This document shows, piece after piece, positions 12,401 to 24,400 of a stretch of DNA of 64,000 nt. A program made the translations under genes and the position numbers. The stretch is from Schistocephalus solidus (lineage: Eukaryota; Platyhelminthes; Cestoda; Diphyllobothriidea; Diphyllobothriidae): contig WEDG01000326.1 of NCBI GenBank assembly GCA_017591395.1, positions 62,001 to 126,000 of the forward strand, written 5' to 3'. The stretch's first letter is position 1; each line of letters starts with the position of its first letter. The notes below the pieces were generated by a model. That model was not told the origin of the DNA, did not search any database, and saw only the letters and a list, made by a program, of their open reading frames with translations.

Positions 12401-15400
12401 CGATAGAGGCCGAAACGATTAAAATGAAAGTTGAGAACAAAGTGCATGTATATAGGCCTCGTGGCTGCTCCCAGCATAGTAAGTCAGTCAAATTTTCACG
12501 TTATTATGACACAATTGCCAATACCGATGGTAAAATCGTGGCTACTAACGACACTAACTACGGGTATTGGCGATTAATGCGGAGACTCCTAATTGGATTA
12601 TGTTGCCGGTTGCATACCAACATAGAACTACTACACAGCCTGTACGTCCGCTATTCTTGTTTGCTGCTGCTGCTACCACCGCCGCCACCGATTTCTTTCT
12701 CTCTTTTTCATTTTTTTTCATTGCCTGCTTTTCCTACCATTTTCAACAGCTGAGTCAATATACCTCACGAAAAAACAAGCACTCCAATGTGGCAAAAACT
12801 GTATCCGCTTGAAACATAGTGCTCCCAGTAGCTGATAGAAAGTGCGCATCAAGAGGTACCAAGATGTGGATTAGGCATTGGACATTTTAAAATTTGCACA
12901 AGTGTATTACATCGTCAAAAATAAGACTTGTTTATTATAAAGAACACGAACCGTCTCGCCTCTCGATCCGCTTTCCTTCGCTGGCGGGCCTCCGCTGCCT
13001 TGGCATCCTCCTTCACACAAGCACCAGCTAATCCTAAATTTAAAGAATAACCCCTGTGACAAGGCCTATGACCTAAAATTTGGGCAATTTAACTTTAATT
13101 ACTGAAGTGCATACCTAGAATCCCTTCGGCAACACTTTCGGATATTAAGAGTGAGATACGGTGACCGAAAGACCAGTGAAAAAAGGAAATTTGCGACCAC
13201 CAGTTTGAAAACAACCAGTAATCAGACTTATTCCCAAGAAGATGGTTGACGGTAAGTGAAGCCAAATCTACGGATCTTCAGCTATCCAAAAAGATGCTAC
13301 GTGAAGTTTACGCACTTTCTCCATCACCCATACTCGAATTTGCTTCCCAAGATCCTTCGTTTCTCTTTTACTGGATTCAACACAGACGCGGCCAGATGGG
13401 AAGTTTGTTCGTGTCAGTATAGGAGGGATACGAGGCAGTTTAGCGCGAAGCAGTATCCAATCAGTCCACAGTTTTCTGACTAACGTTCATAGTTCAGTGA
13501 ATAAGAGTTTGAAATTTGTACAGCATAATGACACACAATAGCAGTACTGATGTAAAGAGATGAATTACGATAGAACCGTAGCCACGATATATCATCAGAA
13601 CAAAGGTGTGAGATTAAAGGCCCTGACACAGACCTCTTGGCATAAGCGACTCCTAGGAATAAGTCTCAATATCTAAAACGCAGAAGGATAATCAATGCGT
13701 CCAATTCGCAAGTTCCGCGTGGTGAACTAGCCAAGAAAACAATCCTTTAAATTTGAGCACATGCCTTCAGGAAAGAGGCAAAACCCAATGCTGCAGTAAT
13801 GCAGTTGGAAAGGGAAAAGGGTTGATGCTAACCCTAAAACATTTTCCTTCACTATCTATGCGAAACTTCGAGTGCCAGGTGTTTGCATGAGTAACCTGGT
13901 GTAGCCTTTTTTCTGTCGCTGGTACAATCTCTTAGGATGGAGTCCTGTACGAGTTCGAAAGCTCAGAATAAAAAGCTGATTGTTACGTCGATCGATCAGC
14001 CTTCTTCTTTCTACGCCACTTTATCAAATCGGACGCGCCTCAACCTATCCCGAGGCAGGAGTACAGTAGATTCCCTATCTCATGAAAGGTCAACCAAAAT
14101 TCCAAGTTTTACGATTCAAATAAATTACTTAACTAGGGTTATCATACTGATTATCGTGCAGCCCAATCCCAAGATCTGACTGGCTTTTGAACGAGCTCCT
14201 TTCGAACCGCCCGCAAAAAAAATTACCTTTGTAAAAAATGATTACTTAAGTATCATGCATTTTTTTTATTGATTTTAGATGCTCTTTTTAATTCGAATAT
14301 ATTTTACATAGATCACGCATAAAAATATTATTTATTGTACTCCTTCGATAGCTAAGTACGTCTTCTTCAAAGTTTATACGTGAAGAAAGGGAAGCTTTCA
14401 GTTTTAAAAAATGTCTAAATATTAGATTTTTAAAGAACTTGAAATGTTCATCCACACTACATCGTATCGGACAGTTTATTAATGTTACCAAAATGCATAC
14501 GACACGATCCAAACCCATTACAACATTTTGAGATCTATGTGACCTCTTCTTCTTACCGTAGATAAATTCGTGATTTTTCCTCACACAAAATGTATACAGT
14601 ATGAAGCTTGGAAACCTTGAATTCAAGTGTAAAGGCCGATTGGGTTCAAAATTATTTAGCAACTCAAAAACTTCGTAAAAATCAAAAGACACCCTTTCTT
14701 CGAGTATAAAATTTAAAGATGTACTTTGCTATCAAAGGAGTATAATAACAAATATTTTTATGCATTTTCTCTGTGAAATATATTTAAATTAACAAGAGCA
14801 TCGTAAAATCAATGAGAAAATTTCATAATACCTAAGTAGCAATTTTTTTACAGAGTTAACGTTTTTCAGCGGTCCGAAAGAAGCGCATTCAAAAACCGGC
14901 ATCCTATTGTGGCTGATATATCATGGGATTGGGCTGCACGATAATCAATATGACAACCCGAGTTAAGCAATTTGTTTGAATCAAAAACACATTTCCGAAT
15001 TTCGGTTGACATTTCATGAGATAGGGAACCTACTGTACTCGCTGATTAGAAGATTGAAGGTCTGGCAGGATAATTCTGTTTTACTCAAAACTGATGACCA
15101 GGTTACGATGGCTTCTTCATATGGCCTATATGTCCCGTGTCAGTTCTACAGGATCAAAGCTCGTGTGCGGCACAGGTTAGACAGAGAGAGCACGCCGTGT
15201 CAGCCAGGGCGGATTGACTCGGACATGCCACTGTGACATGGGAGGAAAAGAGAGTGAGACTAATCCAGCTCAGATCAATGAACGAACATCTTCATTGAAA
15301 ACAACCGAGGCCCCTGAAACTATCCTGACGCACTAACATTCGTGACTTGCACAGTTGCCAGATGACGGTATAACTTGGTCGTATTCAATAATCAGAGTCA

Positions 15401-18400
15401 AGCCGCAATGCTTCCATTTTACTGTGATCCTTATGGTATTATCGTGTGGGTTGGGTTCGAGCCTTTCTAAACTTGAATCAAGCCTGGTATCGACGGAGGC
15501 AAGAATAAGGTCGTGCGTAGCAGGCATGGACGGGTTGTGGAGACTGGTCGGCAAGACGTGGGAATAGTCACCCCGCCCCCTGTTATGCAGGTGGCACTCC
15601 ACTAAATTTCAAGTGGTTTAGGGTTAAAGATAGGGCTTTGGTTAAATATAGGTGTAGGATTGAGGTTAGAGTTGCAGTTCAGTTTCGGGTGAGAATTGGG
15701 GTTTGAACTTCGGTTAGGGTTGGGGGGTATGACTCGAGAATATTTACCCTCCCTGGATTTCGCGCATTCCTACCTAGGCGGTTCCTATTCCGTCTTACCG
15801 CCAGATCAGCCACTGCGCCCACGAATACTTCGGTCGGCTTGCAGTGGGATTGGGAAGAAAAGGAGATAGGTGCAGTGTGAGTATGCTTCGGCCGCGCAAG
15901 TCTACTCTCACTAACCAAATTCAGGCGCAAGTCCTCGTCCCTGCGTCACCTTGCCGCGCTGCACACGACAGACCTCCTCGAAATTGACAATTGAAGTGTG
16001 ATAAACAACTTTACGTGCGAATAACACCTACGACCCTATTGGGGGCATCGTCGCTTGCGACAGTTTTGCCGCCTTGTATTTGGTAAGAGTGGATGGTCTT
16101 TCTGGTAACTCACCAATGGCAACCTCGTCCGCAATGTCTTTCACATCACTGCGACGCCGACTTGACAGGTTGTCCGCCCGCTCGCGGTAGAGCATTATCG
16201 ACTTTCGGTCGAGATATTCAATTTTAGACATCTAAAAGTAGACGAAGAAAAGAAAACGGACGGTGGTGAGAAAGTTCAAGATGCTTCATGTGATTGCTGC
16301 ATGTATTCAGCATTACCAGGGAGGATAATGGACCGGAAGTGCGTGTGTGAATCGTTAAAAAACGCCAGTTTGAGTAACATATTAACCGTAAAGTAAGCGA
16401 TCACATGGGCAGCTCGGTTGCGTCCCATTTGAGGATGATTATCACAGGTAAGATATATTTCACGTTTTCTGCTCTGCAGAGTAACGGCCAGTGCAACCTA
16501 GGGGTGTAGGGGTCAAGTAGGACTGTCAAAGTCTGGTCTGTGCCAGGCAGTCACGAGAACACGTTGCCGCTTTCCAGTTCAGTGAATAGAACATAACTGC
16601 TCTAGTTATCCCGCTGTCAGGAGGTCCAGTGCGCGCGCACACAGAACATGTACAATAGGTCAGGTAACTGCAGAAAATTTGACTGAATTGCAAAAAAATG
16701 ATTTGGGTTAGAAATGACTACTTAGGTGGAGGTACAATTCTTATTCGCACTTAGCATGATCTCAAGATATTTCAGGCAAGCAAGAATGTTGAATTTTGAA
16801 TTCACGAGGGTGCGGCAACCTGTAAAAAACGCGATCGTAGAACAAACGGTTACTTTATCAGAATGCATTTTCCCTGGATCGCCAGTCTTTAACAATAGAA
16901 ACATGTTTACCAGGAAGTATGCACAAAGACATGCCGTCGCATATTCCTGGTAAGGATGCCTTGTATGGGCGCCTAAACATGACACGGGAAAAAGGAACCG
17001 CCCACAGTACATGTGGCTTTGTGCTAAATTCCCAGGAAATTATGTTTAGGATTAACGTGAGAGTTACGGTTACGTTTAGGGTTAAGTTTGAATTTGAGGT
17101 GAGGTCAGAGTTATGGTCATTATAAGGCTAAGGGTTAAGGTAATTATCGCGCTAACTATAGGGCTTAGGTTAAGGGTAGAGATAGTTAAGATTAAGGCGA
17201 CAGTTTAGTTAGTGTTAGCGTTCAAAACACAGGTATATTTACCCTACCTGAAATTTACCGTAAGACCACCTATTTAAAGCAGGCGTGACGGTTCCTATTC
17301 CCGTGTCCTATTTAGGCGGCCATAAAAAGCATCATTACCTATTCCTTTCGTAGCAGGTTGCCTTATTAAATTTTCTATCATAGGAAAATATATATGTTTC
17401 AGTTTCAAACTCAAGATGCAAACCGCGCACATTCTGTTTAAAGATAATCAAAAATCTCTTTAAACTACTGGATAAAATGCCATCTGAAGCTCAATATCTT
17501 TCCAAAAGTTATGGGTTAAGTTGCAAACGCCAGAAGCAACGTTAATAAGCGCCTAGTAGGCCACATGCGCCTCCATGAAAAGCTGGATTAGAACATCGCT
17601 GCCCATAGCACAGTAGCACATGTCTCCTCACCAGCATCTTCATCACACATGGCCTCATAATAAACAATCTGACGCACCTGAAGCTATCACATTGAGCTAA
17701 AAGCCGTAGCTTGGAAGGTTATCAACTGATGGGATAACTCGGACCACGCGGTCAACCCAGTGCATGTTTATGTGCAGTAGCCGACTCGCTGCAATACCTC
17801 TTTCTTAGTGTGGCCTCTATGGAGCTCCCACTCCGCGGGATCCGATCCAAGTGTGCCGGCACGCTTGAGGCGGCTCCGATCGCGCCAGCCACCTGCACCC
17901 GATTCCGTCTCCAGTTTTCTTGACTTCTACATGACATCGAACAAAGGTCTGGGGAGAAGGAGGAAGTGCGGTAGTCGCAGCGCAAGTCTAATCTCACTAT
18001 AATCTAATTTACGCTCGATTCATTGTCCCTGTGCCACCTTGCAGTGCTGTACACGGCAAACCTGGTCGGATACGACGGTGCAGCTATTTGGTGGCACGGG
18101 TAGTTGGAGGCCTTCAGCCATTTCAGTCACTGTGGCGATTTCATATCCACTTGGCGACATACTCGGAAAGGCCGTAGGTGTATGAGTAAGGGGGGACAGA
18201 GCGAGACCAAACTCGAAATACACTTCCTCAGTGTATCGTTTAGTATAGTAAACAAGAGGTGTTTGAACGATCACGACGTGCTAACCTTCGAGGCTTGAAA
18301 TATGGCCATAGCACTAGAAAGCGGCATACAGCAGGTCGGTAGTGATCGGGGTTTAAAAACTCCGTGTGGTTGAGGTCACCCTACTTAGCGAGACTTCCGA

Positions 18401-21400
18401 AAGGAAAACTAGGGATTTTGTTGAGTTATGCAGTGTTCCAGGCTAATACTACTATAGGTCACAGCCTCGGAACGATCAATTCATAACTGAAAGGTTCGCT
18501 GTAAGGGACGAGGCAAATCTTTGCCAAAATTGTTATATGAAATGATATCAGAGCTAACAACCGAATGAAGTTTGTATGGCGATACCAATAAATGCTTCCT
18601 TAAATAAAAGCGGAACGTTTTTGTTTAATGAAATCGGCAAATGCTTTACTTTTTAGTCATTCGCTTTAAATCTTAACTGGCATAGAACGAGATTGTTGGC
18701 AAAGACAAGGGAGGCTGAAATTGTTATTTCTGAACTACTAGCCATCATCAGCCAGCTATGCTCAACCTCATGTTTTTGCAACCCCTGAGGCTCAAACCCG
18801 CGACCTGTTGGTAAGAATTCCCACGACCTAATCATTGAGCCCCGGAGAACTCGTTGTCCTATCGGTTTTGATCGGGTAGGTAAACAATGGTAGAAGGGCG
18901 CGCACAGATCGCGTTACGAGACACATCCGCCCACCTGAGCCCGGTGTCAAGATTACAGGATGCGGCATCAAGCGCAGGTGACTAGTACGGCGTGAAACCT
19001 CACCTAGGCGAACCAAAATACCGCCCTCCATGTGTGGCAATTGCTACGGGTGCGCATCCTCAATAACGCCTGGCTTCCATGTTGATCTAGCCCATCTACC
19101 GCGTGGCCCGTTGCAGAGACAATGAGTGAATGATATGACAAGATCGCAAAACGCATTGGTGCGAACTACAATAAACTGCCTGATCGTTTTCTCTCTTCCC
19201 TTCTGAATTGCTGAATACGAATGTGGTGCAAATAATATAAGGCACAGGTCACGAGCATCATAACTTGCGTAAAAATCATACAGCTCACAAAGGCTTATCT
19301 CACAGCGTGGATGCGTACTCGGAAAATCGCATGGCTGGTTGACTTTCTCACCCGGTAAATAGAAATAAATATCATGGGAGGGGCGTTCGCCGATGTGCAG
19401 AGCGTGCTTGCCACATCCTTCAGTGGAGTTCAATCTAGGGTTCTCGCATAGCGACCAATAATAATGCATAATAAATACCAAGTAAGACGGCGGAGATTGT
19501 AACTAGCATTTTATTCATCGTCGGTAGTCAGTAGTACCTCAAAAATAGGTCTGGGTAGGCGCAGATCTGTAACCAGACTCCTGGGTGAAAACTCTGCAAC
19601 GGGACTACTGTCCAAGAATCAGGGTATAACTGACTGGCGACGGCCAATAGATCATGACTGGCCACCACATCGCCCCTTGCCTAGTTTGGAGCCTATTCGG
19701 AACTTAAATAAGCATAACCATCATGTTTCGCCAAAAGGCATGCGTTTACTTAGACTGAAGTTGGGTATGGCTGGCAGACGACAGCAAATAAGCCATAAAT
19801 CGACAACAGTTTTAATTGTAATTACTGATAAAACAGAAAGTACTGATTGTGCTTTCTTGCGCGGCCGCGGAAGGCTTTAAATGGCAGAAGCCACGGTCGC
19901 ATCAAGAACGCTCAACTACAGAAATACAGAAGTCAATGCCTATGATGTTCTCAGTTAAGAAATTCAACAATGCTGCATGGAAATATGACTTATAGCTCTT
20001 TAAGTATTACTTGGCAACTAATGGACTTTTTAGGGCTAGGTGCTCAGACGTTCAGTTTGCTGATACAATAGGGAAAATTTCGGTTTGCAGCTAACAAGGG
20101 CCACCGGAGAATAAGCGTAAACTACCATACATATCATGGTAAAATGTTGGTGTTAGTAAAGAGGAGTACCTTCTCACTGAAGCAGTCAATGACGTCACGG
20201 ACGTAGTCACGAATTTCCTGAAAGAAGACAAGACTATTGGCATGTTCCGGTAGCGTGGTGCGCGACTTGCAAATCAGATCCTGCCCGCGCGCGAGGTCTT
20301 CTTGGGCCGCTGCCAGTTCAGCTTTATTAGAGTCCACTGCTTGTTTCAGTTTCTCGCGCCTAGAAAGATTGGCATGAAGCGCAAACTTAATATTTAAATA
20401 ACAGCACCTACTTGATAATATTCACTAGGGCGATCAGTCAGGGTAAAATACTTGGTTTTGATGTGACTGATGGTAAGGTAGAAATTTACAGCAATTGCAG
20501 TGGGATTTTTCTGTTACCTAGTCTGCAAATCGACTTTATGGAGGAAAGCGAAATGTCCCCGGATGGACTGTGATAGGCATCTGAAGACCTTTTGGTCTGT
20601 CCAGTTTTCTGCTCGTTTATTCCCGGCACGGGCTGCAGAGCGTCCAAGACCACTGAATTCTACACAAAAATAGTAAATGAAACTGGTTTACGATTTTTGC
20701 AAGGGTGAGTTACTTCACAACTTTAAAAAAGATGACTTCACATAAAGAGCCACAACGCGTACTTTTTAGGCTGTCGAGCGCTCTCAGAAGAACCCCAAAG
20801 GGGTTTGACTGACGAAAAGCTCCGCAAGAGTTACCGAAAGGGCTTTCGTGCAATTAGACTAATAATTTTTTGATTTAATTTTTACAAGGGTTACTGAATA
20901 AACTTTAAGTAGGCATCAAGCAAGAGTTTTAGTGACTGTCGATATGTAGGTGAGAATAGCAGCCTACTTTACGCATTATATCACTATAATTGACAGGTGT
21001 GATTGTGAAAAGATGGTTTTTCTCATAAGGACATACTTACTCATTATGTGGGCTGCTGGCCACCCAGTGCGCAAAGGCACACTAGGAAAGAAACTGGCTT
21101 TTCGGTCGGAAGATCAGCAGTAATAATAATAATAACGGTGTATGGAGAGTGGGGTATGACACACTGACTGCCTTATAAGTTACTGCAAAACGCGATAGCG
21201 AAAGTGTGGCATGACGGCTGCAAACGAAACTCCTGACTTGTGTTTAGGTTTTTGAGGCAATGTGCTAGAAGAGGCAAGATCCCAAAAGACAGGTTGAGTA
21301 GATGTTGGGGATCCGTCTATGCTTAAACTTCCGAAGAAATCTTGTGAAGAATTCCTGATGAAAGTATTAGGGTCCATATTACTGCGTGTGCGGGAACTAA

Positions 21401-24400
21401 CTTACCGGTGCACTCCCTATGCACCCTCTATTACAGCGGCCCATGCGACTTGTCTGGTATACTGGCGAGTGTCCTCTTGTGGCAGGCGAAGGATACGGTG
21501 CTTGCAGGAGAACTATTCAATGATCAACCCGCCTGAGCATGACGGAAGGGACCATTTACTACTTCTCTCTTTTCCATCAACTCGCTAAGCTAGCTACCAA
21601 TCAGAGCGACAAACAAGCCTACTTGCAGCTGACCAAGAGCTGGTTGAGAGGGTCTCTTCATCGTGGTCTGACAATTACAACCGAAGTTTGGAATGGCCGA
21701 ACTGGGCCAGGCGACGCCTCAAACAATCAGCTTATCGATAGCTTTAAAGTCTATTAATATTGCCAGCAAAGACAAGGGAGACTGGAATGGTCCTTTTGGG
21801 CTTATTAGCCGTCATCAGCCAGCCATACCCAACCCCAGGTGGTACAACACACGAAGATCGAACCCGCGAAACATTGATCAGTAGTCCAACGCTCTAACCA
21901 TAGGCGCTGTGCGACTGGTGCTGGAAATGAACGAGTGCTTAACCTATTTGGCTGCAATAAATAAATAAAGAGGAGACTATTAAAATCCTCAAATGTAAAA
22001 TATTTGGCTAAGTATTCTAAAAATTATATGGCTTTGACACAAAGTTTGAAGTCAATTTGTATGACTGCAAAACTGTGGAATTCGAGTTACATAAAAAACC
22101 AGAAATTTCCAACCATTTTACTACTAGCGGCTGCAATCATTCGTTAGTAATAAATCCGTGCGCTTTACTTTTTCGAAACAGGATAAAAACCACCACGATA
22201 CCTTTTCGGGTGTTATCCCAAAAAGACTCGCGAAGAAGGAGACACAACTACAGGAACAAGGGCATTATTAGCTTGGCATTTCGGATTCTTACTCAATTCC
22301 ATTATCAGAGACAGTCGCACGAAAGCTGGCGACTGCGACCGTCTCTGGTGAGGGGTTCGATTGAGAATCCGGAATGCCAAGCTAATAAAGTGCTTGTTCC
22401 AGTGATTATGTCTCCTTCTTCGCGGCTACTTCCTAGAACACGCCTCTTTGGTTCCACTAGCAAAATAATACCTGATTGGATATAGCCTTCCGAATTTGTT
22501 GCCGTTCCCATTCAGTCTCTTGGTCACTATCACGATCACTGGCGTGTTCGGCTGCCAGGAAGTCCTCACGTATAGACCGTCGTTCGTCCTCCTTACGGTG
22601 AAGACCCCTGGAGATGTCAACCCTGCGCATTTTTGGGTCATGAAATTCACCCACTTGAAAGGCTGGTCGTTGCTGAGACAGTATGGGCGCGACATCACCG
22701 GTGTCCTCATCAATGTCTTCGTCGTCATCGTCCTCCCTGAGTATAAAGTGTGCGTTAGTTGTTTGTAAATATTGACAGTAACAATGTTTTCTTGCAGTCT
22801 GATGATGCTCCACGGCAAGAAACCACTTACCGTATAAGCCTTCGACCGTCATTTTTACTGACCGGAATGAGCTGAGCACTGGGGGTGACCTCGTCTTCAG
22901 CCGTTGCCGCCTCCAGTTGGAACTTTGCTCGTTGTCTTTGCTTTCTAGCCAGATGGATCGTGTTCGCATCCGGAATGACACCATCTAAAATTAAATAAGC
23001 AAACCTGTGATGCATTAGTAGTACGCAGGTTAAAATTTAATGTAGCCTTATTAATCAGTTTGTTTGTGGTTTGGGAGATGTATCTGCAATGCAAAGTGCT
23101 TACAAATCTCGCTTGAAAGCAAGCCCTATCCCGCAGCCCTTCAACTCGATAGTGACTATGTTTCAATTATTCTCCTTCTATCTGTATCGAAGGTGGCCAA
23201 ATGGACTGTTTTCGGTGAAGGCAGTGAACGAGAAGGCACACATTACATTATCTGGAGGAAAGCTCTTGGTTGCCATAGCGCAAGTACCTACTAGAACTAT
23301 GGACTGCCTTCGTTCAAAACCCGCATCACCAATGCCAATCGCAATAAGACAGCAGGGATGCACCAGTGCCCGTGCACATGGCAACTGATGACATACGTGT
23401 TCCTCCGGAGGTGTGATTAGCGAAATGAGTTGGATAAAATGGCGGCGCGTGGCGCAAACTTCTTAATAGGCCACCTACTGGGCATCTCAAAGTTTAGGTT
23501 GTATATCCTGTCATTAGGACGGCCGCAAGGGGAGAAAGCGCCAAACAAGGTAAATACACAAATAATGAACATAAATGGACGCAAAATAAATCTCATTAAT
23601 TAAATGACCTTAACTCTCCTGGAGGCTGAAGTTCTTGAGAGCAAATCGACTACATTGTGTGATGCCTTCCACAACACGGCCATGCAGAGCATTGAGGAAA
23701 ACAGCAGTGCAACAGCGACGAAGATGGAATGCTTCCCTCTAGGGGGAGAATCAGATTCCCTAGACACCTGCAAAACCATGTGTGCTGCAAATAAAGCGGC
23801 ATCCTCTAGGGATCGCAACGATATGCGGAAGAGGTTGCAGGGCATCCTAAACAACTAGCTGAATGGCAAGACGGATGAATTCCAGGGATGCGCTGGCCGT
23901 GGTGAGATGAAGAACTTCCTCGCTGCCAGCAAGGCCAAACAATGCTTTCAACTCACCGTTCTTCGAGTCAAACGAAACATTTTATGGTAATGGTGGTACT
24001 TAACAGGATCCAGACACATACTATATGCCAACCTTGTCACTACGTCCGATGTCATGGCCAGTAGGTTTAACTAGGAATTCCCATTGGTGAATGGCTGAGG
24101 AATGAACAAGGGAGGTCCCTGAATGCCGGATCTGGCGAATAGTTTCCACACCACAAACTATCCAACGTAATTTTGAACTATCAAACCGCACGATCAGAGT
24201 TTGGAAGGTTGTTCACTGGTGGGATAACCTAGGTCTACACAGAAAAGAGGATTAATTCATAATGGTTCCTTCCCAATGTGGCTTCTACGGCACTTTCGCT
24301 CATGCGAAATCCAAAACTTCATTGAAGTTTGGAGCGTGCTGTCTTAGGATTTATGCTGCACGCGCGGCACCCAGAGCGACCTTTTAGATTTGCGCCTGCG

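Noticed and set aside
19044..19481. 145-codon open frame on the minus strand
   Set aside because: Lies in a PAXBP1-like intron and overlaps the end of a SINE copy. No splice-flanked edges or motif, so treated as chance.
23604..23858. 84-codon open frames on both strands
   Set aside because: Mirror frames of the same bases, no acceptor/donor pair or family match.
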